A DNA stretch of 64,000 bases from the NCBI RefSeq assembly GCF_013385635.1, contig NZ_JACAPR010000001.1, positions 62,001 to 126,000 of the forward strand, in the 5' to 3' direction. The stretch is from Pseudomonas gingeri. Its GTDB lineage: Bacteria; Pseudomonadota; Gammaproteobacteria; Pseudomonadales; Pseudomonadaceae. Below the pieces are notes generated by a model. The model saw only the letters and a program-made list of their open reading frames with translations. It ran no database searches and had not been told where the DNA came from. Below are positions 48,165-57,308 of the stretch, piece after piece; positions within the stretch are counted from its first letter, which is position 1, and each line of letters begins with the position of its first letter. The position numbers were made by a program, and so were the translations under genes.

Positions 48165-49126
48165 TGCAGGTTGGCCGGCCAGTCCATGGGCGCCGTACGC
48201 ACGTAGCCGGCGCCGGGCATGCCGGGTTTGGCCTGGGGTACGGCGGCGGGCTCGGTCAGGCGCAGCTTGACCCGGAACACCAGTTTCTGGCGCTCGTCGC
48301 GGGTTTCCACTTCCTTGGGGGTGAACTGCGACTTGGCGGCGACGAAGGCAATTTTCGCCGGCAGGGGCTGTTCTGGCAGGGCATCGAGCAGCACGCGCGC
48401 TTCGTCGCCCTGGGTCAGGCGGCCGACGACGGAGGCGGGCAGGTAGAGGTTCATGTACTGGTCGCCGGGGTCGATCAGCAGCAGCACGCGCCCGCCGGCA
48501 CCGAGGACTTCGCCCGGCTCGGCCAGGCGCAGCTGGATGATGCCGTCGATGGGCGCGAGCAGGCTGCTGTCGTCGATTTCGCTGGTCAGTTGGGCCACCT
48601 GGGCCTGGGCCGCGCCAATGGACGCGCTCAGCGCCGCGACCTGGGCCTTGGCGGCCAGTACGGCGGCGTTGCTGGTGTCGTAGCGTGCCTGCTGCTGGTC
48701 GAGCAGTTGGCCGCTGGCGAACCCGCGCTGGGACAGTTCGCGAAAGCGCTTGAGCTCCTGGCCGGCCAGCAGCAGTTCGCTCTGGCGCAGTTGCACGTTG
48801 GCCTGGGCCGCGGCGAAGGTTTCCCGGGCCCGCAGCACTTCGGCCTCGGCCTGGACCCGCTGGGCTTCGAGGGTTCGGGTGTCGATGCGCGCCAGCAGTT
48901 GGCCCTTGGCAACCTTGTCGCCCTCGTTGACCAGAACTTCGGCCAGCCGACCGGGGATCTTGCTGGCAATCTGTACTTCGGTCGCTTCGAGGCGACCGTT
49001 GCCCATGCTCAGGCCTTCGGGCAGGCGGTCATGGACGGATTTCCAGTAGCCGAAGCCGCCGGCGGCCAACAGCACCACCAGCAGGGAACCGGCGAAAAGG
49101 CGGGAGCGACGGTGATTCATCGACAT
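48161..49126 (-). CDS. HlyD-family membrane fusion (periplasmic adaptor) protein
   Basis: The 321-residue protein has an N-terminal membrane anchor (about 11-28), a barrel-sandwich half (RLEATEVQIASKIPGRLAEVLVNEGDKVAKGQ), a long alpha-hairpin (about 85-180) and a second half (LLAPIDGIIQLRLAEPGEVLGAGG). It belongs to the YhiI/YbhG type that works with ABC-2 exporters. The start at 49126 is chosen for the AGGA seven bases upstream; 49120 and 49141 are alternatives. It is the first gene of the operon with rbbA and yhhJ. No outer-membrane factor gene accompanies it. Confidence 0.88.
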   Translation of the reverse strand: MSMNHRRSRLFAGSLLVVLLAAGGFGYWKSVHDRLPEGLSMGNGRLEATEVQIASKIPGRLAEVLVNEGDKVAKGQLLARIDTRTLEAQRVQAEAEVLRARETFAAAQANVQLRQSELLLAGQELKRFRELSQRGFASGQLLDQQQARYDTSNAAVLAAKAQVAALSASIGAAQAQVAQLTSEIDDSSLLAPIDGIIQLRLAEPGEVLGAGGRVLLLIDPGDQYMNLYLPASVVGRLTQGDEARVLLDALPEQPLPAKIAFVAAKSQFTPKEVETRDERQKLVFRVKLRLTEPAAVPQAKPGMPGAGYVRTAPMDWPANLQ

Positions 49127-49268
49127 TGCTGCATCCTGCATCAGTAGCGTCCTAGTCTGACCGGATCCGCGCGGTGGCGGCTTGATGTCGGTCAAATGAA
49201 CGGCAAGCCTAACCTGATTGACGGGGCACTGGCAGAGAGAATGCCGTGACCGGGCAGTTCCGCTCGTT

Positions 49269-49718
49269 TCAGCGCAAGGCCAGGACGGCGGCCCACTGCT
49301 CCGGCGTGACCGGCATCACCGACAGCCGGCTGCCTTTCTGTACCAGCGGCATCTGTTCGAGCGCCGCCTGCTGTTTCAGATAGCCGAGACCGAGGACCTT
49401 GGCGAAGGTTTCCACGTGGCCGACCTGCAGCGCGCTCCAGGGATTCTTTTCAGCGCTGGCTTTCGGGTCGTGGTAATGGCTCTGCGAATCCAGCGCCGTC
49501 GGGTCCGGGTAGGCCGCCGCGACGATCTTGCCGATGCCGGCGATCCCCGGTTCCGGGCAACTGGAGTGATAGAAGAAGAACTGGTCGCCGACCGCCATCG
49601 ACCGCAGGAAATTGCGTGCCTGATAGTTGCGTACGCCGTCCCAGCGGGTCTCGCCGAGTTTCGCCAGACCTTCGATCGAGAGTTCGTCCGGCTCGGACTT
49701 CATCAGCCAGTAGGCCAT
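49269..49718 (-). CDS. EVE domain-containing protein
   Basis: The 149-residue protein is a single EVE (PUA-like) domain: MAYWLMKSEPDELSIEGLAK, WDGVRNYQARNFLR, GDQFFFYHSSC and PGIAGIGKIV are the family blocks. EVE domains bind modified DNA or RNA bases. The start at 49718 gives the family N-terminus. It is transcribed leftwards and is divergent from the small membrane peptide gene at 49903. Confidence 0.93.
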   Translation of the reverse strand: MAYWLMKSEPDELSIEGLAKLGETRWDGVRNYQARNFLRSMAVGDQFFFYHSSCPEPGIAGIGKIVAAAYPDPTALDSQSHYHDPKASAEKNPWSALQVGHVETFAKVLGLGYLKQQAALEQMPLVQKGSRLSVMPVTPEQWAAVLALR

Positions 49719-49902
49719 GGTTTTGCTCCTTGGGCAGTTTGTCGGGCAATTTCTTGCACAAACCGACAGTCGGTTGACGTCAGCGTTTGCGTAGCGGTTC
49801 ACGTTATCGCAAAATGCCGGGATTTTAAGCTTGACGCTGCTGCACGGCCTATAAGAGAAACCGCTGCTGTCATCGTATGTGATTTGCCTAGGGGGGCAAT
49901 CG

Positions 49903-50064
49903 ATGAAACGCAAACCGGATTTACTATGGATTTTGGTTATTTTGTTCGGTTTGGGTGTGGTAACCACGGGTTACGCCCAGGGCCTGTGGTCCGGCAAGAA
50001 AGACGTTCCGGTCGAGATCGTCCAGCACCAGCAGCCTCAGCAGTCGACCCTGTTCAAGCGCTGA
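49903..50064 (+). CDS. Small conserved membrane peptide (53 residues)
   Basis: The short gene encodes 53 residues: a basic start (MKRKPD), one hydrophobic segment (about 7-27; LLWILVILFGLGVVTTGYAQG) that may be a signal or a membrane anchor, and a polar tail rich in Q and P ending in LFKR. GGGGGG at 49891-49896 is a plausible ribosome-binding site. GC third positions suit a real gene, and pseudomonads have a small hypothetical gene at this place. No function is known to me. Confidence 0.65.
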   Translation: MKRKPDLLWILVILFGLGVVTTGYAQGLWSGKKDVPVEIVQHQQPQQSTLFKR

Positions 50065-50114
50065 TCCCGCCAAAAAGGCGTCGCCATCTTTGGTGATTCC
50101 CTAGCGTATCCAGC

Positions 50115-50720
50115 TTATTGCGCGATATACCAGGCACGGTCGCTGACCGTTCCCTGCAGCGGCACGTCCCAACTGGCCTGGTCCAGCCTCCCGACTTTCT
50201 GACATTCATGGGCCAGTCCCAGCAGGATCGGTTTGCGCCAGCTCTGGCGGCGGGACTGATAGGCCAGGCTGCGATCGTAGAAACCGCCGCCCATGCCCAA
50301 TCGCCCGCCCAGCGCATCGAAACCGACCAGCGGCAACAGCACCAGGTCGAGTGCCCAGACCTTGCGCTGTGCGGACGGATTGATCCGTGGTTCGAGGATG
50401 CGGAAGCGGTTGGGGTGGAGCTTTTCACCCGGGCGAATGCGCTGGAACACCATCTTGGTCCGTGGCCAGGCACTCAATACCGGCAGGTAGGTGTGCTTGC
50501 CGCGTCGCTGGGCTTCACGCAGCAGCAGGCGCGGATCGATTTCACCGTCGGTGGGCAGGTACAGGGAGACATGGCGAGCGCGACGGAACAGCGGGTGTTG
50601 CGCCAGTTGCCGATACAGGCCGCGTGCGGCCTGGCGTTGTTCGTCGGGCGTCAGGGCGCGACGGGCCTTGCGCAGCAGTCGTCGAAGTTGCGGGCGGGAA
50701 AGCGGCGCAGGTTCGGTCAT
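50115..50720 (-). CDS. ygfA: 5-formyltetrahydrofolate cyclo-ligase
   Basis: The 201-residue enzyme converts 5-formyl-THF to 5,10-methenyl-THF with ATP. Family motifs are SRPQLRRLLRKARRAL, VSLYLPTDGEIDPRLLL and the ATP loop with LGMGGGFYDRSLA. The start at 50720 (MTEPAPLS) is preferred; an upstream ATG at 50792 would lie within a 10-bp hairpin stem. In gammaproteobacteria the gene is co-transcribed with 6S RNA, and here 6S lies directly upstream on the same strand. Confidence 0.93.
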   Translation of the reverse strand: MTEPAPLSRPQLRRLLRKARRALTPDEQRQAARGLYRQLAQHPLFRRARHVSLYLPTDGEIDPRLLLREAQRRGKHTYLPVLSAWPRTKMVFQRIRPGEKLHPNRFRILEPRINPSAQRKVWALDLVLLPLVGFDALGGRLGMGGGFYDRSLAYQSRRQSWRKPILLGLAHECQKVGRLDQASWDVPLQGTVSDRAWYIAQ

Positions 50721-50769
50721 GGGATCGGGCTGTGGGCAATGGAGTGGCCGGGGCGGCTGCCCGTGAAAG

Positions 50770-50795
50770 CCAATGTCGGCATTGACCGACATTGG
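50770..50795 (-). other. Perfect 10-bp hairpin between 6S RNA and ygfA
   Basis: CCAATGTCGG (50770-50779) and CCGACATTGG (50786-50795) are separated by 6 nt. It has no U-run after it, so it may be a processing or attenuating structure in the 6S-ygfA transcript. Confidence 0.6.
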
Positions 50796-50802
50796 CCCGG
50801 AA

Positions 50803-50983
50803 CTCAGGCTCCCCGAATGAACCGCTGTCGACTTAGCCCTTGAACCCGAAAGTTCAAGGTGGAAGGTGCAGTAGGCGTTAAGGCTTTCCGTCTAGCGGAC
50901 ATGCACACCGGCCCAACGTGCAAATTCCAGGGTAGTGCAAATCGGCTCAGGGACATCGTCAACTGGCAAGCACCCCAGGGAGT
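50803..50983 (-). ncRNA. ssrS: 6S RNA
   Basis: On the minus strand the region reads the hallmarks of 6S RNA in order: CCCTGAGCCGAT, then a central region with GGTGTGCATGTCCG, AAGCCTTAA, and CACCTTGAAC...GGGTTCAAGGGCTA, closing with GGGGAG that pairs with the 5' CTCCC. E. coli 6S has the same blocks. 6S mimics an open promoter and sequesters sigma70 RNA polymerase in stationary phase. A TATACT -10 at 50995-50990 gives a start near 50983 (about 181 nt in all); the 3' end is approximate. It lies between zapA and ygfA, the usual place. Confidence 0.93.
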
Positions 50984-51015
50984 GATGCCAGTATACCTGA
51001 AAGCGTCCGTGGGAA

Positions 51016-51333
51016 TCAGCCTTTGGTGGTGTCCGAATCAGACGACAGCACCAGATCCACCCGATCCAGCAGGTCGCGCACCTGTTCGCGCGTCGAGCCG
51101 CTGGCCTGCACGTCAGGGCGTTCCTGCTTGTGCAGCAGGTCATGGGTAATGTTCAGCGCGGCCATCACGGCGATGCGGTCGGCACCGATGACTTTGCCGC
51201 TGCTGCGGATTTCGCGCATCTTGCCGTCCAGGTAACGGGCGGCGCTGACCAGGTTGCTGCGTTCTTCCTGGGGGCAGATGATCGAATACTCTTTGTCGAG
51301 GATCTGCACGGTAACGTTATTGCTTGAACTCAT
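51016..51333 (-). CDS. zapA: Cell division protein ZapA
   Basis: The 105-residue protein binds FtsZ and cross-links its filaments at the Z ring. The opening VTVQILDKEYSIICPQEER and the MAALNITHDLL helix are family blocks, followed by a C-terminal coiled coil (LHKQERPDVQAS to the end). Its start overlaps the stop of the preceding coiled-coil gene by 4 bp (ATGA). The 6S promoter lies at its 3' end. Confidence 0.95.
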   Translation of the reverse strand: MSSSNNVTVQILDKEYSIICPQEERSNLVSAARYLDGKMREIRSSGKVIGADRIAVMAALNITHDLLHKQERPDVQASGSTREQVRDLLDRVDLVLSSDSDTTKG

Positions 51334-51539
51334 GAGTCTTGCTCCAGGGCCTTGAGGCGCGAAATCATCGATTCGACCTTACGCCGGGCGATTTCGTTCT
51401 TTTCAATAAGGTGTGCGCGCTCCTCGCGCCAGGTCTTTTCCTGAGCTAATAGGAGTCCGTTTTGGCTTTTAAGTTGCTCGACCCGGGTAATCAGCAGTTC
51501 GAGTCTGGCCATCAGCGCGTGCAGGTCGGTGTCTTCCAT
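51330..51539 (-). CDS. TIGR02449-family coiled-coil protein (ZapB-like)
   Basis: The 69-residue protein is a continuous coiled coil: LHALMARLELLITRVEQLKS followed by NEIARRKVESMISRLKALEQ. Small proteins of this type precede zapA in Pseudomonas and resemble ZapB, which bridges ZapA to the chromosome. The 4-bp overlap with zapA supports a common role in division; this is inference. Confidence 0.85.
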   Translation of the reverse strand: MEDTDLHALMARLELLITRVEQLKSQNGLLLAQEKTWREERAHLIEKNEIARRKVESMISRLKALEQDS

Positions 51540-51703
51540 TCGTTATCTACTTTGGTGTCCACTGAATATGACGAGCGGTATGCAGGTCGTCGCTGGAGCG
51601 CTTGGCAAACGAGTTGTCCGCCTTGATGGTCTTGGCGTGTTCCCGAATGCTAGGATACAAGGCCTTCATTCTAGACATTGCGCCGTTCGGCGCCTAGCCG
51701 CCC

Positions 51704-52258
51704 ATGCCTATTCAGAATTCCCCGTACAACGCCTTTGCCACCCTGCTGAGCACCAGCGGTCATCCGGTCTCTCCCGCCGAACTGCACGGGCTGTTGCTCG
51801 GCCGCAGTTGTGCCGGTGCCGGCTTCGAAGCCGACAGCTGGCTGGTGGATGCCGCCGAACTGCTCGAAGGCGAACCGCAGGACAACGTGCGCAACGCCCT
51901 GGTCGGCTTGCAGGAGATGGTCAAGGGCGAGCTTACCAGCGACGACATGACCGTTGTCCTGCTGTTGCCGAGCGACGATGCGCCGCTCACCGAGCGGGCG
52001 ATTGCCCTGGGCCAGTGGTGCCAGGGTTTCCTCGCCGGTTTCGGCCTGACCTACCGCGCCAACGCCCTGAGCATCGAGGCCACCGAGGTGCTGCAGGACC
52101 TCGCGGCCATCGCTCAGGTCCAGGACGCGCTGGAAGAGTCCGACGACGGCGAGAACGACTACATGGAAGTCATGGAGTACCTGCGCGTCGCACCGCTGCT
52201 GCTGTTCACCGAGGTCAACAAAGCGGTTGAGCCGGCTGCCAAGCCTTCGTTGCACTGA
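51704..52258 (+). CDS. ygfB: YgfB/YecA family (UPF0149) protein
   Basis: The 184-residue protein is all helical with the UPF0149 blocks [16 protein letters not shown], the acidic middle and GFLAGFGL...[11 protein letters not shown]. In P. aeruginosa YgfB has been linked to repression of ampDh3 and beta-lactam tolerance. No metal or nucleotide motif is seen. The short gap to pepP (26 bp) makes a ygfB-pepP-ubiH transcript likely. It is divergent from the zapA operon (164 bp). Confidence 0.9.
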   Translation: MPIQNSPYNAFATLLSTSGHPVSPAELHGLLLGRSCAGAGFEADSWLVDAAELLEGEPQDNVRNALVGLQEMVKGELTSDDMTVVLLLPSDDAPLTERAIALGQWCQGFLAGFGLTYRANALSIEATEVLQDLAAIAQVQDALEESDDGENDYMEVMEYLRVAPLLLFTEVNKAVEPAAKPSLH

Positions 52259-52284
52259 GCCAGGACAGGGAGCTCCATCTGCCC

Positions 52285-53619
52285 ATGATTCATATCCCCA
52301 AAGCGGAATACGCCCGGCGCCGCAAGGCGTTGATGGCGCAGATGGAACCCAACAGCATCGCGATCCTGCCGGCCGCCGCCGTGGCGATCCGCAATCGCGA
52401 TGTCGAGTATGTCTACCGCCAGGACAGCGATTTCCAGTACCTCAGCGGTTTCCCCGAGCCCCAGGCGGTGATCGTGCTGATCCCCGGCCGGGCCCACGGC
52501 GAATACGTGCTGTTCTGCCGCGAGCGCAATGTCGAGCGTGAACTCTGGGACGGCCTGCGCGCCGGCCAGGAGGGCGCGATCCGCGATTTCGGCGCGGACG
52601 ACGCGTTCCCCATCAATGATATCGACGACATCCTGCCGGGCCTGATCGAAGGGCGCGACCGGGTCTATTCGGCGATGGGCAGCAACCCGGAGTTTGACCG
52701 CCACCTGATGGACTGGATCAATGTGATCCGCTCCAAGGCGCACCTCGGCGCGCAGCCGCCGAACGAATTCGTTGCCCTGGATCATCTGCTGCACGACATG
52801 CGCCTGTATAAATCGGCGGCGGAAGTGAAGGTGATGCGCGAGGCCGCGGCGATTTCCGCCCGCGCCCATGTGCGCGCCATGCAGGCCAGCCGTGCCGGCC
52901 TGCACGAGTTCAGCCTGGAAGCCGAGCTGGACTACGAGTTCCGCAAGGGCGGGGCGAAGATGCCGGCCTACGGCTCCATCGTCGCCGCCGGACGCAACAG
53001 CTGCATCCTGCACTACCAGCAGAATGACGCATTGCTCAAGGATGGCGACCTGGTGCTGATCGACGCCGGTTGCGAGATCGACTGCTATGCCAGCGACATC
53101 ACCCGTACCTGGCCGGTCAGCGGCAAGTTCTCGCCCGAACAGAAGGCGATCTATGAGCTGGTGCTGGCTGCCCAGGAAGCGGCGTTCGCCGAGATCGCGC
53201 CGAACAAGCACTGGAACCAGGCGCACGAGGCCACGGTGCGGGTGATTACCAGCGGGCTGGTGGCGCTGGGACTGTTGCACGGCGATGTCGACGAGCTGAT
53301 CGACGGCGAGGCCTACAAGGCCTTCTACATGCACCGCGCCGGCCACTGGCTGGGGATGGATGTGCATGATGTCGGCGAGTACAAGGTCGGCGGCGAATGG
53401 CGCGTGCTGGAAGTTGGCATGGCGCTGACGGTGGAGCCGGGGATCTACATTTCCCCGGACAACCAGGACGTGGCGAAGAAATGGCGCGGCATTGGCGTGC
53501 GCATCGAGGACGACGTGGTGGTGACCAAGCAAGGTTGTGAAATCCTGACCGGCGGCGTGCCCAAGACCGTTGCCGAGATCGAGGCCCTGATGGCTGCGGC
53601 CCGGACCGAAGCGGCATGA
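52285..53619 (+). CDS. pepP: Xaa-Pro aminopeptidase P
   Basis: The 444-residue metalloprotease removes N-terminal residues before proline. It has a creatinase-like N-domain (about 1-170) and a pita-bread C-domain with the dinuclear metal ligands in LIDAGCEIDCYASDITRTWP (two Asp), HRAGHWLGMDVHD (His), VEPGIY (Glu) and GVRIEDD (Glu). Length and motifs match. The stop overlaps the ubiH start by 4 bp, the same order as in E. coli (pepP-ubiH-visC). Confidence 0.96.
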   Translation: MIHIPKAEYARRRKALMAQMEPNSIAILPAAAVAIRNRDVEYVYRQDSDFQYLSGFPEPQAVIVLIPGRAHGEYVLFCRERNVERELWDGLRAGQEGAIRDFGADDAFPINDIDDILPGLIEGRDRVYSAMGSNPEFDRHLMDWINVIRSKAHLGAQPPNEFVALDHLLHDMRLYKSAAEVKVMREAAAISARAHVRAMQASRAGLHEFSLEAELDYEFRKGGAKMPAYGSIVAAGRNSCILHYQQNDALLKDGDLVLIDAGCEIDCYASDITRTWPVSGKFSPEQKAIYELVLAAQEAAFAEIAPNKHWNQAHEATVRVITSGLVALGLLHGDVDELIDGEAYKAFYMHRAGHWLGMDVHDVGEYKVGGEWRVLEVGMALTVEPGIYISPDNQDVAKKWRGIGVRIEDDVVVTKQGCEILTGGVPKTVAEIEALMAAARTEAA

Positions 53620-54803
53620 GCCGGGTCAATCTGGCGATCATCGGCGGCGGCCTGGTCGGTGCCAGCCTGGCGCTGGCGTTGCAGGCCGGGGCCAGGGCAC
53701 GGGGCTGGAAGATCGTGCTGATCGAGCCCTTCGCCCCCGGCGACAGTTACCAGCCGAGCTACGACGCCCGCTCCTCGGCGCTGTCCTTCGGCGCTCGGCA
53801 GATCTACGAACGCCTTGGCCTGTGGCAAGCGATTGCCCGGCGGGCCGAGCCGATCAAGCAGATTCACGTGTCCGATCGCGGACGTTTCTCCACGGCGCGG
53901 CTGTCGGCCATCGAAGAAGGGGTTCCGGCCCTGGGCTACGTGGTCGAGAACGCCTGGCTCGGCCAGTGCCTGTGGCAGGGGCTGGACCAGGACGTGGTCA
54001 GTTGGCGTTGCCCGGCCGAGGTCACTCGCCTGCAACCGCTGGAAGACGGTTACCGCCTGACCCTCAACGATGAAACCCTGCTCGATTGCGATCTGGCGGT
54101 GCTGGCCGATGGCGGTCGCTCCGGCCTGCGCGAGCAACTGGGTATCGGTGTGCGCAAGCGGCCATACAACCAGAGCGCGCTGATCGCCAATATTTCGCCG
54201 AGCGAGGCCCATCATGGCATGGCCTTCGAGCGGTTTACCGATGAAGGGCCGATGGCATTGCTGCCATTGCCGGACAATCGCTGTGCGCTGGTCTGGACCC
54301 GGCTCGGGATGGACGCCCAACGGCTGGCGGAACTGGATGAACGCAGCTTCCTCAGTGAACTGCAGGGCGTGTTCGGTTATCGCCTCGGCACCTTGAAGCA
54401 GGTCGGCGCACGGCACCTGTATCCGCTGACGCTGGTGGAGGCCGAGGAACAGGTACGCCCGCACCTGGCGGTACTGGGCAACGCGGCCCACAGCCTGCAC
54501 CCGATTGCCGGGCAGGGCTTCAACCTGTCCCTGCGCGATGCCCAGGCGCTGGCGGATGCCCTGCTGGCCAGTGAGACGGCGCCGGGTGATTTCGCCACCT
54601 TGCGCGGCTACCAGGAGCGCCAGCGGCTGGACCAGACGCTGACCGTCGGCTTCTCCGACCAGGTCACCCGGCTGTTCGGTACGGCCCGGCCGCTGGTGGC
54701 CCTGGGGCGTAACCTCGGCCTGCTCGGCCTCGACCTGCTGCCGCCGGCCAAGCGCTGGTTTGCCCGCCAGGCCATGGGCCTGGGTACCCGTTCCGATGTC
54801 TAG
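53616..54803 (+). CDS. ubiH: UbiH, 2-octaprenyl-6-methoxyphenol hydroxylase
   Basis: The 395-residue FAD monooxygenase hydroxylates the ubiquinone ring. It has the dinucleotide motif LAIIGGGLVGASLALAL, the family FAD block VLGNAAHSLHPIAGQGFNL and the DG motif LAVLADGGRSGLREQL. It is coupled to pepP by an ATGA overlap. A second flavin hydroxylase of the same family follows 133 bp later, with a REP pair in between. Confidence 0.93.
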   Translation: MSRVNLAIIGGGLVGASLALALQAGARARGWKIVLIEPFAPGDSYQPSYDARSSALSFGARQIYERLGLWQAIARRAEPIKQIHVSDRGRFSTARLSAIEEGVPALGYVVENAWLGQCLWQGLDQDVVSWRCPAEVTRLQPLEDGYRLTLNDETLLDCDLAVLADGGRSGLREQLGIGVRKRPYNQSALIANISPSEAHHGMAFERFTDEGPMALLPLPDNRCALVWTRLGMDAQRLAELDERSFLSELQGVFGYRLGTLKQVGARHLYPLTLVEAEEQVRPHLAVLGNAAHSLHPIAGQGFNLSLRDAQALADALLASETAPGDFATLRGYQERQRLDQTLTVGFSDQVTRLFGTARPLVALGRNLGLLGLDLLPPAKRWFARQAMGLGTRSDV

Positions 54804-54816
54804 AACCCCGAGCCCT

Positions 54817-54904
54817 GTAGGAGCCGGCTTGCCGGCGATGAACGATAACGCGTTGCAACAGATGCACCGCGCCGTCTGCCATCGCCGGCAAGCCGGCTCC
54901 TACA
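54817..54904. repeat. REP pair between the two ubiquinone hydroxylases
   Basis: Forward GTAGGAGCCGGCTTGCCGGCGATG at 54817-54840 and its reverse at 54880-54904. The flank GATGAACGATAACGCG after the forward copy also follows the REP at 10235, so conservation exceeds the core. Confidence 0.9.
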
Positions 54905-54936
54905 AGGTTTGCCTAACGTTGACTAAGGCTTAAAGC

Positions 54937-56160
54937 ATGGAAATGCGCGCAGATGTGCTGATTGTCGGGGCCGGGATGGTCGGCAGTGCCCTGGCCCTGG
55001 CCCTGAAAGACAGCGGGCTGGAGGTGCTGTTGCTCGACGGCAGCCCGATGAGCGTCAAGCCGTTCGACCCGCGGGCCGCGTTCGAGCCCCGGGTGAGCGC
55101 CTTGTCGGCCGCCAGCCAGCGCATCCTCGAACGCCTTGGCGTGTGGTCGGGCATTGCCGGCCGGCGCGCCAGCCCCTACCGCGACATGCAGGTCTGGGAC
55201 GGCAGCGGCACCGGACAGATCCACTTCTCGGCGGCCAGCGTGCATGCCGATGTGCTCGGGCATATCGTCGAGAACCGGGTGGTCCAGGACGCCTTGCTCG
55301 ACCGCTTGCACGATTGCGACATGGGCCTGCTGGCCAATGCGCGGCTGGAGCAGATGCGCCGCTCCGGTGATGACTGGCTGCTGACCCTGGCCGGCGGGCG
55401 CAAGCTGCGCTCGCCGCTGGTGATCGCCGCCGACGGCGCGAACTCGGCGGTGCGCCGCCTGACCGGCTGCGCGACCCGCGAGTGGGATTACCTGCACCAC
55501 GCCATCGTCACCAGCGTGCGCAGCTCGAAGCCGCACCAGATGACCGCCTGGCAGCGCTTTACCGATGACGGCCCGCTGGCCTTCCTGCCGCTGGAACGCG
55601 ATGGCGGCCAGGACTGGTGTTCGATTGTCTGGTCGACCACGCCGGGTGAAGCCGAGCGCCTGATGGCACTGGACGAGGCGACTTTCTGCCGCGAGCTGGA
55701 GCGGGCCTTCGAAGGTCGACTCGGCACGGTACTGTCCGTCGACCCACGCCTGTGCGTGCCGCTGCGCCAGCGCCATGCCAAGCGTTATGTCGCCGAAGGG
55801 CTGGCGCTGATCGGCGACGCGGCCCATACCATTCACCCATTGGCCGGGCAGGGCGTGAACCTGGGGTTCCTCGATGCGGCGGTACTGGCCGAGGTGCTGT
55901 TGCACGCGGTCGAGCGTGGCGAGCGGCTGGCGGATGTACAGGTGCTCAGTCGCTTCGAGCGTCGGCGCATGCCCCACAACCTTGGCCTGATGGCGGCGAT
56001 GGAGGGTTTCGAACGACTGTTCCAGGCCGATCGCCTGCCGCTGCGCTGGCTGCGCAACACCGGCCTGAAGATGGTCAACCAGATGCCGGAGGCCAAGTCC
56101 CTGTTTGTCCGCCAGGCGCTAGGCCTGAGTGGCGACCTGCCGGAGCTGGCCAGGGCCTGA
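54937..56160 (+). CDS. UbiH/UbiF/VisC-family FAD-dependent ubiquinone hydroxylase
   Basis: The 407-residue protein has DVLIVGAGMVGSALALALKD, the FAD block LIGDAAHTIHPLAGQGVNLG and the DG motif VIAADGANSAVRRL. By position it corresponds to visC/ubiI of E. coli; by sequence a UbiF- or Coq6-like specificity is possible. It should act in the same pathway as UbiH and UbiD encoded elsewhere in this window. It begins after a REP pair and has no close upstream SD of note. Confidence 0.88.
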   Translation: MEMRADVLIVGAGMVGSALALALKDSGLEVLLLDGSPMSVKPFDPRAAFEPRVSALSAASQRILERLGVWSGIAGRRASPYRDMQVWDGSGTGQIHFSAASVHADVLGHIVENRVVQDALLDRLHDCDMGLLANARLEQMRRSGDDWLLTLAGGRKLRSPLVIAADGANSAVRRLTGCATREWDYLHHAIVTSVRSSKPHQMTAWQRFTDDGPLAFLPLERDGGQDWCSIVWSTTPGEAERLMALDEATFCRELERAFEGRLGTVLSVDPRLCVPLRQRHAKRYVAEGLALIGDAAHTIHPLAGQGVNLGFLDAAVLAEVLLHAVERGERLADVQVLSRFERRRMPHNLGLMAAMEGFERLFQADRLPLRWLRNTGLKMVNQMPEAKSLFVRQALGLSGDLPELARA

Positions 56161-56212
56161 CAGTGCGCGGCAACATCTGGTAACGCCTCCGCGCCGACTT
56201 CGGTTGAGGTGC

Positions 56213-56235
56213 CAAATGTGAGTCACTATCATTTC
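56213..56235 (-). promoter_or_regulatory. Weak Fur-like site before the iron-binding protein gene
   Basis: On the minus strand the segment contains AAATGATAGTGACTCAC, 11 of 17 matches to the inner part of the E. coli Fur consensus, with an exact ATGATA core. The position, 32-54 bp before the start of an iron transporter gene, fits Fur repression, but the match is modest. Confidence 0.3.
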
Positions 56236-56266
56236 GCGTTCATTTCGAATTCGAGAGATCGCTCCC

Positions 56267-57268
56267 ATGTCGGCACCGAAGCGTCTACTGACGGCCCTGG
56301 CCCTAACCTTCGTGGCGGGCGCGGCCCATGCCGCCGACGAAGTGGTAGTGTACTCCTCGCGTATCGATGAGCTGATCAAGCCGGTGTTCGATGCCTACAC
56401 CCAGAAGACCGGGGTGAAGGTGAAGTTCATCACCGACAAGGAAGCGCCGCTGATGCAGCGGATCAAGGCCGAGGGCGAGAACGCCACCGCCGACCTGCTG
56501 CTGACCGTCGATGCCGGCAACCTCTGGCAGGCCGAGCAGATGGGCATCCTGCAGCCGTTCACCTCCAAGGTGATCGACGCCAATATCCCGCTGCAATATC
56601 GCTCGTCGGCCCACCAATGGACCGGCCTGAGCCTGCGGGCACGGACCCTGGCCTATTCCACCGAGCGGGTGCAACCCGCCGACCTGACCACCTACGAGGC
56701 CCTGGCCGACAAGCAGTGGGAAGGTCGCCTGTGCCTGCGCACGGCGAAGAAGGTCTACAACCAGTCGCTGACCGCCACCCTGATCGAAACCCATGGTGCC
56801 GCCAGGACCGAGCAGATCCTCAAGGGCTGGGTGAACAACCTGTCCACCGACGTCTTCTCGGATGACATCGCGGTGCTCGAGGCGATCAACGCCGGGCAGT
56901 GCGACGTCGGCATCGTCAATACCTACTACTACGGTCGCCTGCACAAGCAGAACCCGAACCTGGCGGTGAAACTGTTCTGGCCGAACCAGGGCGACCGAGG
57001 CGTGCATGTGAACCTGTCGGGGATCGGCCTGACCCGGCATGCACCGCACCCGGAAGCGGCCAAGGCGCTGGTGGAATGGATGACCACACCTGAAGCCCAG
57101 CGGATCTTTGCCGACGTGAACCAGGAGTTCCCGGCCAACCCGGCGGTGCCGCCGTCGGCGGAAGTGGCGAGCTGGGGCAAGTTCGTGCCCGATGCCCTGC
57201 CGGTGGAAATCGCCGGCAAGCGCCAGGCCGAGGCAATCCGCCTGATGGACCGCGTCGGCTGGAACTGA
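56267..57268 (+). CDS. Fe(3+) ABC transporter, periplasmic substrate-binding protein (FbpA-like)
   Basis: The 333-residue protein has a signal peptide (about 1-22, ending AAHAADE) and the ferric-binding protein fold: [21 protein letters not shown] at the start and the iron-coordinating tyrosine stretch [11 protein letters not shown]. It binds naked Fe3+ in the periplasm and hands it to the permease encoded 162 bp downstream. The ATPase gene usual for fbpABC is missing nearby. Confidence 0.93.
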   Translation: MSAPKRLLTALALTFVAGAAHAADEVVVYSSRIDELIKPVFDAYTQKTGVKVKFITDKEAPLMQRIKAEGENATADLLLTVDAGNLWQAEQMGILQPFTSKVIDANIPLQYRSSAHQWTGLSLRARTLAYSTERVQPADLTTYEALADKQWEGRLCLRTAKKVYNQSLTATLIETHGAARTEQILKGWVNNLSTDVFSDDIAVLEAINAGQCDVGIVNTYYYGRLHKQNPNLAVKLFWPNQGDRGVHVNLSGIGLTRHAPHPEAAKALVEWMTTPEAQRIFADVNQEFPANPAVPPSAEVASWGKFVPDALPVEIAGKRQAEAIRLMDRVGWN

Positions 57269-57308
57269 CAGGGGCGCCACACAAAGCCCGGTCGCGACAC
57301 AAAACCCT

